Part shown: piece after piece, positions 1 through 5,240 of the stretch
How positions within the stretch are numbered: the first letter of the stretch is position 1
Layout: each line of letters begins with the position of its first letter
NCBI GenBank assembly: GCA_937128575.1
Contig: CAKZMN010000297.1
Location: 1-7,138, forward strand
DNA: 7,138 nt
From: an uncultured Alphaproteobacteria bacterium
Lineage (GTDB): Bacteria; Pseudomonadota; Alphaproteobacteria; Micavibrionales; Micavibrionaceae
Direction of reading: 5' to 3'
Position numbers and translations under genes: made by a program
Notes under the pieces: generated by a model
What the model saw: the letters and a program-made list of their open reading frames with translations, nothing else
What the model was told of the DNA's origin: nothing
Databases searched by the model: none

Positions 1-56
1 GCGATGCATCCTCGACGGCGATCGACAGTTTGAAGGTGCTGCTCATAGCCTACGCC
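1..56. other. Left edge not homologous to FtsZ; possible chimeric or misassembled end
   Basis: Reading ftsZ on the minus strand, the protein matches the family up to SGVRG (codons ending near base 57) and then loses all similarity. None of the three minus-strand frames gives the expected VTDLM-MPGLINLDFAD stretch, so a simple frameshift does not explain it. By my count the 56-57 bases are about 60% G+C, apparently higher than the flanking ftsZ sequence. One minus-strand frame reads [15 protein letters not shown], which I do not recognise. The likeliest reading is a chimeric read or contig end; a real gene disruption is possible. The family comparison is from memory. Confidence 0.6.
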
Positions 57-656
57 GCCACGTACGCCAGATTGAAGAACTTCATCCGCCATGCAGAATG
101 CATCAGAGAATGTTGTTTTTTCATTGGCAATACGGAATAAGTTTTGGTTAGGAATAACGATCAATGTATCTACGTAATCCTGCATTTCCTCAAGACCAGA
201 TTCTGCAGATTTCATGCGGTGCGATCCTTCGAAATGGAAAGGCTTGGTTACAACGCCAACTGTCAAAATACCGCGCTCACGACAAGCCTTGGCAATAACA
301 GGGGCGGCGCCCGTTCCTGTACCACCGCCCATACCTGCGGTAACGAAGGCCATATTTGCGCCCTCAAGATATTGTAAAACCTCGTCTAGGCTTTCCTCGG
401 CAGCAGCCTTACCAACTTCGGGTTTAGATCCTGCGCCTAAACCACCAGTTACATGCGCGCCAAGTTGAATTTTGTTTTCGCAGAGCGATCCCTCTAATGC
501 CTGAGCATCAGTGTTACACACCAGGAACTCACACCCCTCAAGCCCCGAAGAAATCATGTTGTTCACAGCGTTTCCGCCCGCACCACCAACGCCGATTACG
601 GCAATTTTAGGCGATAGTTTTTGAACATCAGTTGGTTGCATTTTTATATTGATCAT
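1..656 (-). CDS. ftsZ: Cell division protein FtsZ, N-terminal part (3' end outside window)
   Basis: Tubulin-like GTPase that polymerises into the Z ring at midcell. The visible part starts with a short leader, then the Rossmann GTPase core. Residues about 17-29 hold the GGAGGNAVN nucleotide-binding motif, NTDAQAL follows near 45-51, and the tubulin signature [10 protein letters not shown] lies at about 107-116. [12 protein letters not shown] and EKTTFSDAF follow, in the usual FtsZ order. The ATG at 656 is preferred over the in-frame ATG at 641 because GGGGGA (665-670) sits 8 nt before it. The reading frame stays open to the window edge. After residue 200, where FtsZ normally continues GVTDLM, the translation becomes unrelated (GVGYEQHLQ), so only about 57-656 is trustworthy FtsZ sequence. 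It lies downstream of ftsA on the same strand, across a 303 bp gap with its own promoter. Identity is certain from the motifs; the last 19 residues are not. Confidence 0.96.
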   Translation of the reverse strand, partial: MINIKMQPTDVQKLSPKIAVIGVGGAGGNAVNNMISSGLEGCEFLVCNTDAQALEGSLCENKIQLGAHVTGGLGAGSKPEVGKAAAEESLDEVLQYLEGANMAFVTAGMGGGTGTGAAPVIAKACRERGILTVGVVTKPFHFEGSHRMKSAESGLEEMQDYVDTLIVIPNQNLFRIANEKTTFSDAFCMADEVLQSGVRGGVGYEQHLQTVDRRRGCI

Positions 657-664
657 AGTCGTGA

Positions 665-670
665 TCCCCC
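665..670 (-). promoter_or_regulatory. Ribosome binding site of ftsZ
   Basis: GGGGGA on the minus strand ends 8 nt before the ATG at 656. The next in-frame ATG, at 641, has only an A/T-rich stretch before it. This decides the start in favour of 656. Confidence 0.6.
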
Positions 671-800
671 AAGGATTTCTTTAAGTTGCAAGCACCATAT
701 GGAATGAAGCTGTGGCAGGTGTGATTAAGAGTGTAGGTAAGTTTTTTTACGCAGGAAAGTGAAAAAATGAAGAGACTCACAGGCTTAGTGCATATTTTTC

Positions 801-828
801 ATTATCCAAGCATAACACCTTCTGACAA
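801..828 (-). promoter_or_regulatory. Predicted sigma70-type promoter of ftsZ
   Basis: On the minus strand, TTGTCA (823-828, 5 of 6 matches to TTGACA) is followed after 16 bp by GATAAT (801-806, 5 of 6 matches to TATAAT). Transcription would start near 794 and give a leader of about 138 nt before the ATG at 656. It is the best promoter match I found in the gap, and the GANTC cluster abuts its upstream side. Transcript mapping would be needed to confirm it. Confidence 0.5.
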
Positions 829-831
829 ACA

Positions 832-867
832 GATTCAAAGAATCGCCGTAAGTGACTCATTCGATTC
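832..867. promoter_or_regulatory. Cluster of four GANTC (CcrM-type) methylation sites upstream of ftsZ
   Basis: GATTC (832-836), GAATC (840-844), GACTC (854-858) and GATTC (863-867) fall within 36 bp. The nearest lies 3 bp upstream of the predicted -35. A fifth, GACTC, is at 774-778. Reading the rest of the window by eye I found only five others (199, 3231, 3315, 4635, 5740), so the clustering is far above background. GANTC is the recognition sequence of the cell-cycle methyltransferase CcrM of alphaproteobacteria, and in Caulobacter CcrM methylation stimulates ftsZ transcription. Regulation by methylation, perhaps through a GcrA-like factor, is inferred here. Confidence 0.65.
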
Positions 868-926
868 ACCTTTTCCCGAAAAACCCACAGCCACCCAAAT
901 GACCAAAAGACCCATGCATGAAATAT

Positions 927-935
927 TGTGGATAA
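927..935 (-). promoter_or_regulatory. Consensus DnaA box upstream of ftsZ
   Basis: The minus strand reads TTATCCACA, identical to the strong DnaA box consensus. It sits about 100 bp upstream of the predicted ftsZ -35 and within a short inverted repeat (ATATT / AATAT). An exact match to this 9-mer on either strand is expected only about once per 130 kb at random. DnaA acts as a transcription factor for division genes, including ftsZ, in Caulobacter, so a regulatory role is plausible. A lone box does not indicate a replication origin. Confidence 0.5.
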
Positions 936-959
936 ATATGGGATCAATATGAATAACCC

Positions 960-2228
960 CTACCAATTCTCGTGCAGCCACATTTTTGTTCGCTCCCAAA
1001 AGCTTCCCAGCTCTACCTGAGCCATGATTTCCGCCGGCATTTCACCAGAGCGCTCAGAAACATAGGTGAGTAATCCCGCAGTTGTGGAAAAAGCCGGGCC
1101 GCTTACCGCGTCAGGCAAGCCACTTAATCTTATGGGCTTACCAAGGCGCACTTGCTTGTCTAAAACATGCTGCGCTAAATCTTTAAGACCTGGAATTTGG
1201 CTAGAGCCCCCAGTTAACACAACTCTGCGCCCCAATGACGGGCCTAAACCGCTATCCTTAAGTCTGGCGCGCACAAGTTCAAAAATTTCTTCCACGCGTG
1301 GCTGTATAATACCAACCAGCAAGGAGCGCGGCACATGATTGGGATCATGGCGATCGTGCTCCCCGATGCGCGGCACATCAATAAGCTCGTTTTCATCCGC
1401 ATGTGACGCCATGGCGCTTCCATACAGAATTTTCAAGCGCTCCGCATCACTGGTTGATGTGGTTAAGCCCTTGGCTATATCATTCGTAATGTGCTGTCCG
1501 CCAATGGGGATAGCGTCGGTGTATATGGCGCTGCCGCCTTGAAAAACTGCGAAGGATGTTACGCCGCCGCCAATATCAATAACCGTACAGCCGAGATCCA
1601 TTTCATCCTCAACCAAAGAAGCAACCCCCGCAGCGTAGGCAGATACGCATAGCGCAGAGATATCCAAGTGAGAGCGATCAATTGCTGTAGACATATTTTT
1701 AAGCGCGCCTATGTCTCCGGTCACCATATGAATATCAACGCTCATATGCTGGCCGAACATTCCTCGCGGTTCACGAATTCCATCATGGCCATCAATACGG
1801 TACCCCGTGGGGATGGTATGAATTAGCTCGTATTCATCGCTAACCACCTGCTCTTGGGCTTTAGCGAGGGCGCGGCGCACATCATTATCTGTAATTTCAT
1901 GTCCCGCGATTTGAACCTCTGCGGTGTGACCGTGAGACATGGCATGCACACCAGACAAATTCACCACCACCTCGCGCAGTGGATATCCCTTCATGACATC
2001 CGCCGCCATATTTTCTGCCGCGTGAACTGTTTGGCGTATAGTGGCTTCGGCCTTGTCTATATCTGTAATTGTTCCGCTTTTTACGCCGCCAGATGCGTGA
2101 TGACCTACACCTAAGACCTCAAACGTTCCCTCATCATCAATCACGCGGCCGATAAAACACGCGATTTTGTTGCTTCCGATATCAAGGGCGGCCACTAAAG
2201 AGCCTTTGGGCTTATGCTTATGCTTCAT
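960..2228 (-). CDS. ftsA: Cell division protein FtsA
   Basis: Actin-like ATPase that anchors FtsZ filaments to the inner membrane and recruits later divisome proteins. At 422 residues it is a normal length (E. coli FtsA is about 420). Phosphate-1 motif ALDIGSNKIACFIG lies at 14-27. The FtsA-specific SHS2 (1C) domain follows at roughly 85-165, with the typical IHTIPTGYRIDG at 136-147. Phosphate-2 motif VIDIGGGVTSFAV is at 216-228 and the adenosine motif VVLTGGSSQIPG at 336-347. The last residues (about 408-422, ending FWERTKMWLHENW) form the amphipathic helix that inserts in the membrane. The ATG is 5 bp after the ftsQ stop, implying co-translation with ftsQ. Its ribosome binding site is weak and would lie inside the end of ftsQ. 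No key motif is missing. Confidence 0.97.
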   Translation of the reverse strand: MKHKHKPKGSLVAALDIGSNKIACFIGRVIDDEGTFEVLGVGHHASGGVKSGTITDIDKAEATIRQTVHAAENMAADVMKGYPLREVVVNLSGVHAMSHGHTAEVQIAGHEITDNDVRRALAKAQEQVVSDEYELIHTIPTGYRIDGHDGIREPRGMFGQHMSVDIHMVTGDIGALKNMSTAIDRSHLDISALCVSAYAAGVASLVEDEMDLGCTVIDIGGGVTSFAVFQGGSAIYTDAIPIGGQHITNDIAKGLTTSTSDAERLKILYGSAMASHADENELIDVPRIGEHDRHDPNHVPRSLLVGIIQPRVEEIFELVRARLKDSGLGPSLGRRVVLTGGSSQIPGLKDLAQHVLDKQVRLGKPIRLSGLPDAVSGPAFSTTAGLLTYVSERSGEMPAEIMAQVELGSFWERTKMWLHENW

Positions 2229-2233
2229 GATGT

Positions 2234-3088
2234 TTAGATATTATTTCCTGTTTTGAGACCGGCCTTATATTCCTGAACGGCGCCGGGACGAGTTCTTACA
2301 ACAATACGATCCTGCTCGCGCAAATCAATAGACTTTAAATCTTTATCAAGTAACTTGTCTTCCTCTTGCGCGAACGCCAAACGGCGCAGAGCCAGCCCGA
2401 CATCTTGCTCAGGAAGCCTAACAACTACGCCAGAACTTAAAGTAACGTCCCATCTTCGCTCGCCAATCCACGCCGCTGATTTCGCGCGCTCAAACAAGGC
2501 GCTCTCTGCCTTTAAATCCCCAATAAGAGAGGGCGCCTGCGCAGGCGCACCCTCGCCAGTAATGACAATTAAGTCTTTAAACAGCGACAAACCCTCGGCG
2601 GTAATGACTTCGCCCTCACTATCTAGAAGGCTAAGTTTTTTGTTTTTTTGCCAAAGAGCGAGAGGGGCGCGCTCCTCTATATTAATATATATAGTGTCTG
2701 GAAGACGGCGCTCAACGCGGGCGCGCTTCACCCAATCCACCCGCTCAACCAGAGCTTTTGCCTCTGTTGGATCAAAGGAGAATAGTGGGTCGCCCTTTTT
2801 GACATTAATCAGAGCATGCAACACATTCGGATCCGTATTCATGCGTCCTTCGACCAAAATATCATCAACAACAAACCCCATATCCGCTGTGATGTTTAAA
2901 GTTTTTTGCCCGATCCAATCAGCGGTTCTTGTATCTGCTTCGCTTAGGAAAAACCAAGACCCCACCCACAGCAGCCCAATCAAAACGACAATCGACATAC
3001 CGAAGCGCCTTAGCCACGGCAGAACGAACGCAAGCTTGCCTTTGCGTCTTTTATTTACAGTATTTTTTCGTTTTCCGATCACAGACAT
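2234..3088 (-). CDS. ftsQ: Cell division protein FtsQ
   Basis: Bitopic inner membrane protein that links early and late divisome components, binding FtsB/FtsL through its periplasmic domain. The 284-residue protein has a short, strongly basic cytoplasmic N-terminus (residues 6-18 hold eight K/R), one transmembrane helix at about 31-48 (rich in I, V, L, W), and a periplasmic POTRA domain at about 71-139. The POTRA part contains the conserved order VDDILVEGR, then FDPTEAKALVERVDWVKRARVERRLPDT in outline, ending INIEERAPLALW. The remainder is the beta-rich FtsQ domain. The start at 3088 gives the expected topology. A nearer-upstream ATG at about 3095 is out of frame, and the Shine-Dalgarno sequence is weak. 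It lies 27 bp downstream of ddl and 5 bp before ftsA, and all three are probably cotranscribed. Confidence 0.95.
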   Translation of the reverse strand: MSVIGKRKNTVNKRRKGKLAFVLPWLRRFGMSIVVLIGLLWVGSWFFLSEADTRTADWIGQKTLNITADMGFVVDDILVEGRMNTDPNVLHALINVKKGDPLFSFDPTEAKALVERVDWVKRARVERRLPDTIYINIEERAPLALWQKNKKLSLLDSEGEVITAEGLSLFKDLIVITGEGAPAQAPSLIGDLKAESALFERAKSAAWIGERRWDVTLSSGVVVRLPEQDVGLALRRLAFAQEEDKLLDKDLKSIDLREQDRIVVRTRPGAVQEYKAGLKTGNNI

Positions 3089-3115
3089 TAAACATGATCT
3101 TTCGCGTTTGTGGCT

Positions 3116-4339
3116 TTAACGTTTTAACAATCGAGCATCTTTGGGCACCGGGTCTTTCGGCATAGCTTTCTTGCGGCGCTCACGCAGGGCCTCTTCAATT
3201 AAACCTGATAGAAAATCACTAAAGAGTAAAGAGTCCTTTGCGGCCTCCCATAGAAAATATCCGTATGAACCCGGTATGGGGTTTACTTCGTTCATCCAAA
3301 TTTCACCAGATTTAGAGTCGCCAATAAAATCAATGCGCGGCGCGCCGGTCCCGTCGAGAGCCTCGAATAATCGCACTGACCATGCGCGGATATTCTCTTC
3401 CATCTCATTATCTAGTTTTGGATTTAATTCTCGCGTCAGGGACAGCATGCCCTCACTGATTGCGGTTGCGGGTGATTTAATGCCTCCGCCCATTTTATCG
3501 CCATTTTTATTGTCACCGCCGGACAAATATTTTTGCTTAAAATCGAGCAACTCATCGCTAGCTTTAGGGCGTTCAATTGCAGAAATTTTGATTACGCCGT
3601 CAATATTTGCAACCGCCGCATTATATTCGACCAAGTTAGAAACAAAGGGTTCAACAATGGCGGTATCATCCATTTCAAAAATCGCAGGAAGGCACGCTGC
3701 CAACTCCTCAAGAGTGTCAACCTTAGCTACACCGATAGAGCTGCCTAGATGAGAGGGTTTTAAAATTAGTGGAAAATCTAATTCTCCGAGTGTTTCTTTC
3801 AAAGTCTCTGGGGCTATATAAAAGCCCTCTGAAGGACGTTTGATAACGGCATAGGGGATATGAGGAATATCCAAATCATTTAAAATTCGTTTCGTCGCGA
3901 CCTTGTCCATCAATATGGCAGAAGCCATAACGCGCATGCCCGCATAAGCGACATTCACAAGCTCAAACAGCCCTTGAATTCTACCATCCTCGCCGTACAA
4001 ACCATGAAAAACAGGCAAGGCCACATCAAACTCCACGGCTTTTGCCTGCCCGAACAGAGGCGATTTTTCAGCGACCAGGCGACCAACTTGATTGGCCGTT
4101 ACGTCTAGCGTTACTTTTTGCGCCTGTTTGCGCGCCTCAGGGCTCAACAGATAGTTCGAGCGATCACGCAACACATCGCCAATCAACCACTCACCCGTTG
4201 GTGATACATATACAGGAAAGGCGTCGTATAGCGTTTGGTCTATGGCTTGTAGAATTTGCAGGCCACTAACGACACTAACGTCATGCTCAGGAGAGCGACC
4301 ACCAAAAAAGACTGCTACACGTTTTTTATTTTGAGACAT
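3116..4339 (-). CDS. ddl: D-alanine--D-alanine ligase, long glycine-loop subtype
   Basis: ATP-grasp ligase joining two D-alanines for MurF to add to the peptidoglycan precursor. Conserved residues by comparison with E. coli DdlB are Glu18 (in SPEHDVS), the HGLYGEDG motif at 112-119, the ATP-binding lysine of LKPSHLGSSIG (Lys194, Ser200), Lys270-Tyr271 of the omega loop (equivalent to Lys215-Tyr216), and metal ligands Asp337, Glu351 and Asn353. The Tyr at 271 favours D-Ala-D-Ala over D-Ala-D-Lac. At 407 residues it is long. The stretch from Tyr271 to Asp337 is about 25 residues longer than in DdlB and contains a glycine-rich loop (SGGDNKNGDKMGGG). The active-site tail reads NEVNPIPGSYGYFLWE instead of the usual LEVNTLPGMT type, a subtype I recall mainly from Firmicutes. 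A basic tail (about 385-407) ends it. It is first in the ddl-ftsQ-ftsA unit, with its promoter in 4340-4424. The ATG at 4339 has a weak ribosome binding site. Confidence 0.92.
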   Translation of the reverse strand: MSQNKKRVAVFFGGRSPEHDVSVVSGLQILQAIDQTLYDAFPVYVSPTGEWLIGDVLRDRSNYLLSPEARKQAQKVTLDVTANQVGRLVAEKSPLFGQAKAVEFDVALPVFHGLYGEDGRIQGLFELVNVAYAGMRVMASAILMDKVATKRILNDLDIPHIPYAVIKRPSEGFYIAPETLKETLGELDFPLILKPSHLGSSIGVAKVDTLEELAACLPAIFEMDDTAIVEPFVSNLVEYNAAVANIDGVIKISAIERPKASDELLDFKQKYLSGGDNKNGDKMGGGIKSPATAISEGMLSLTRELNPKLDNEMEENIRAWSVRLFEALDGTGAPRIDFIGDSKSGEIWMNEVNPIPGSYGYFLWEAAKDSLLFSDFLSGLIEEALRERRKKAMPKDPVPKDARLLKR

Positions 4340-4424
4340 ATTTTGTTTTCTTAAATTTTTATGTTCGCACAGGGATTAATTTTACAAGAACTAGTCTATA
4401 AAGTATTTAGAGTTTGATTTAATC
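4340..4424. promoter_or_regulatory. Divergent promoter region between ddl and the hydrolase gene
   Basis: This A/T-rich 85 bp gap must hold promoters for both directions, because the genes on either side diverge. For the plus strand, TTTACA (4381-4386) and TATTTA (4404-4409) have 17 bp spacing but a poor -10; TATAAA (4397-4402) is a better -10 without a matching -35. For the minus strand, TTGTAA followed by CATAAA with 18 bp spacing is a weak candidate for ddl. I found no clear operator or CtrA-type TTAA-N7-TTAA site. Function is inferred from gene orientation more than from the motifs. Confidence 0.45.
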
Positions 4425-5240
4425 ATGAAAAGACGCCGCGTTAAAGAGGGTTTGCTTTTGGAAATTTTTAAAACTGAACATACAGAAATTCACTATAACA
4501 TTTATGGTGATGATCATGACTGTCTGGTGCTTTGGGCCCATGGATGGGGGCAAAGCCATAAAAGCTTTGAAGCCTTAATTCAACCTCTCACCAAAAGCGC
4601 ACAACACTACGCCATCGACTTTCCGGGCTTTGGCGATTCGCCGCCGCCTTCAGATACATGGAGCACCGCTGATTACGCTGATGCGGTGGCAGAGATGATC
4701 AAGAGCAAACCAATTAACAATGTTATATGGGTCGGGCACTCCTTTGGTTGCCGCGTAGGCATACAGATCGCATCGCGTCACCCCGATTTAGTTAAAGGGC
4801 TATTTTTAATTGCTGGCGCTGGCCTACCCAGAAAACGCTCACCGCTTAAGACGCTGCATATTAAAGCGCGCATATATAGCTATAAAGCTCTTAAGGGCTT
4901 AACCAAAACAGGGCTTGTCAGTAAAGAATGGCTTATTAAGAAATTTGGTGCGCCTGATTTTCAGAATGCTTCGGGCATCATCAGGAAGGTTTTTGTTAAG
5001 GTTGTGAATGAAAACTTAAGTCCGCAAGCGGCTTTAGTACGCTGCCCGACTACACTTGTATATGGCGAGAATGATACGGAAACGCCGCCTGAAATTGGTT
5101 GGCGGTTAAATAAATTGATATCTGGTTCAGAAATGGTTCAACTCCGCGCGCAAGATCATTATAGTGTGTTGGCAGAGGGACGACATCAGGTCGCACCATT
5201 ACTAAAGAAATTTATAGAGAAGTTGAGCGCTAAAACATGA
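4425..5240 (+). CDS. Alpha/beta hydrolase, serine esterase/peptidase-like
   Basis: Cytoplasmic alpha/beta-hydrolase fold enzyme of 271 residues with an intact catalytic triad. The oxyanion-hole motif HGWGQ is at 39-43, DFPGFGDS at 65-72, the nucleophile elbow GHSFG at 104-108 (Ser106), the acid in GENDT at 214-218 (Asp217), and the histidine in DHYSVL (His245). A basic, helical cap spans about 134-205. No signal peptide is visible. The ATG at 4425 has no ribosome binding site; TTG at 4458 (codon 12) is preceded 7 nt away by GAGGG and would give a protein beginning at LEIFKTEH, so I suspect 4458 is the real start. The stop overlaps the start of the MurF-like gene (ATGA), so the two are coupled. 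The substrate is unknown. Position beside cell wall ligases suggests an ester, thioester or peptide bond in cell envelope material. The fold is certain; the role is open. Confidence 0.9.
   Translation: MKRRRVKEGLLLEIFKTEHTEIHYNIYGDDHDCLVLWAHGWGQSHKSFEALIQPLTKSAQHYAIDFPGFGDSPPPSDTWSTADYADAVAEMIKSKPINNVIWVGHSFGCRVGIQIASRHPDLVKGLFLIAGAGLPRKRSPLKTLHIKARIYSYKALKGLTKTGLVSKEWLIKKFGAPDFQNASGIIRKVFVKVVNENLSPQAALVRCPTTLVYGENDTETPPEIGWRLNKLISGSEMVQLRAQDHYSVLAEGRHQVAPLLKKFIEKLSAKT
4443..4460 (+). promoter_or_regulatory. Ribosome binding site and alternative TTG start of the hydrolase
   Basis: AAAGAGGG at 4443-4450 is the only Shine-Dalgarno-like sequence near the 5' end of the gene. It lies inside the frame opened by the ATG at 4425 and sits 7 nt before an in-frame TTG at 4458-4460. 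Starting there removes the basic MKRRRVKEGLL and leaves the alpha/beta hydrolase core intact. Confidence 0.45.

Larger units (their letters stand above)
657..959 (-). other. ftsA-ftsZ intergenic region, regulatory
   Basis: This 303 bp gap is the largest in the window and interrupts an otherwise compact operon. From ftsA towards ftsZ it holds a consensus DnaA box (927-935), TGGGT repeats (910-914 and 883-897), four GANTC sites (832-867), a sigma70-type promoter (801-828), a fifth GANTC site (774-778), an untranslated leader of roughly 135-140 nt, and the ftsZ ribosome binding site (665-670). I see no convincing gene, tRNA or strong terminator in it. A 61-codon plus-strand frame at 767-952 is judged spurious. 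The arrangement suggests that ftsZ is transcribed separately from, as well as possibly together with, ftsA. Confidence 0.7.

Noticed and set aside
840..867. GAATCG / CGATTC inverted repeat as an operator
   Set aside because: The arms are largely the GANTC sites themselves, and with a 16-nt spacer the symmetry is better explained by the methylation-site cluster.
927..935. Replication origin near the DnaA box
   Set aside because: Only one exact box is present, with no cluster of boxes, no unwinding element pattern and no dnaA, dnaN or parAB gene nearby. A transcriptional role is more likely.
767..952. 61-codon plus-strand frame in the ftsA-ftsZ gap, with a loose AGGA upstream
   Set aside because: It runs antisense through the predicted ftsZ promoter, GANTC cluster and DnaA box, resembles no family I know, and the region is better explained as regulatory DNA.
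2355..3119. Long 254-codon plus-strand frame
   Set aside because: It is antisense to ftsQ, whose membrane segment and POTRA domain are clear. The translation is Ser/Arg-rich and shows no domain, as expected of a shadow frame.
3141..3752. 203-codon plus-strand frame
   Set aside because: It is antisense to ddl, which has all catalytic motifs. The translation is low-complexity and unlike any known protein.
3116..4339. VanA/VanB-type D-Ala-D-Lac ligase (vancomycin resistance)
   Set aside because: The omega loop carries the Lys-Tyr pair typical of D-Ala-D-Ala ligases, there are no vanH or vanX neighbours, and the gene sits in the normal dcw position.
4340..4424. CtrA binding site between ddl and the hydrolase
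   Set aside because: Several TTAA tetramers occur in this A/T-rich gap, but no pair has the 7-nt spacing of the CtrA consensus.
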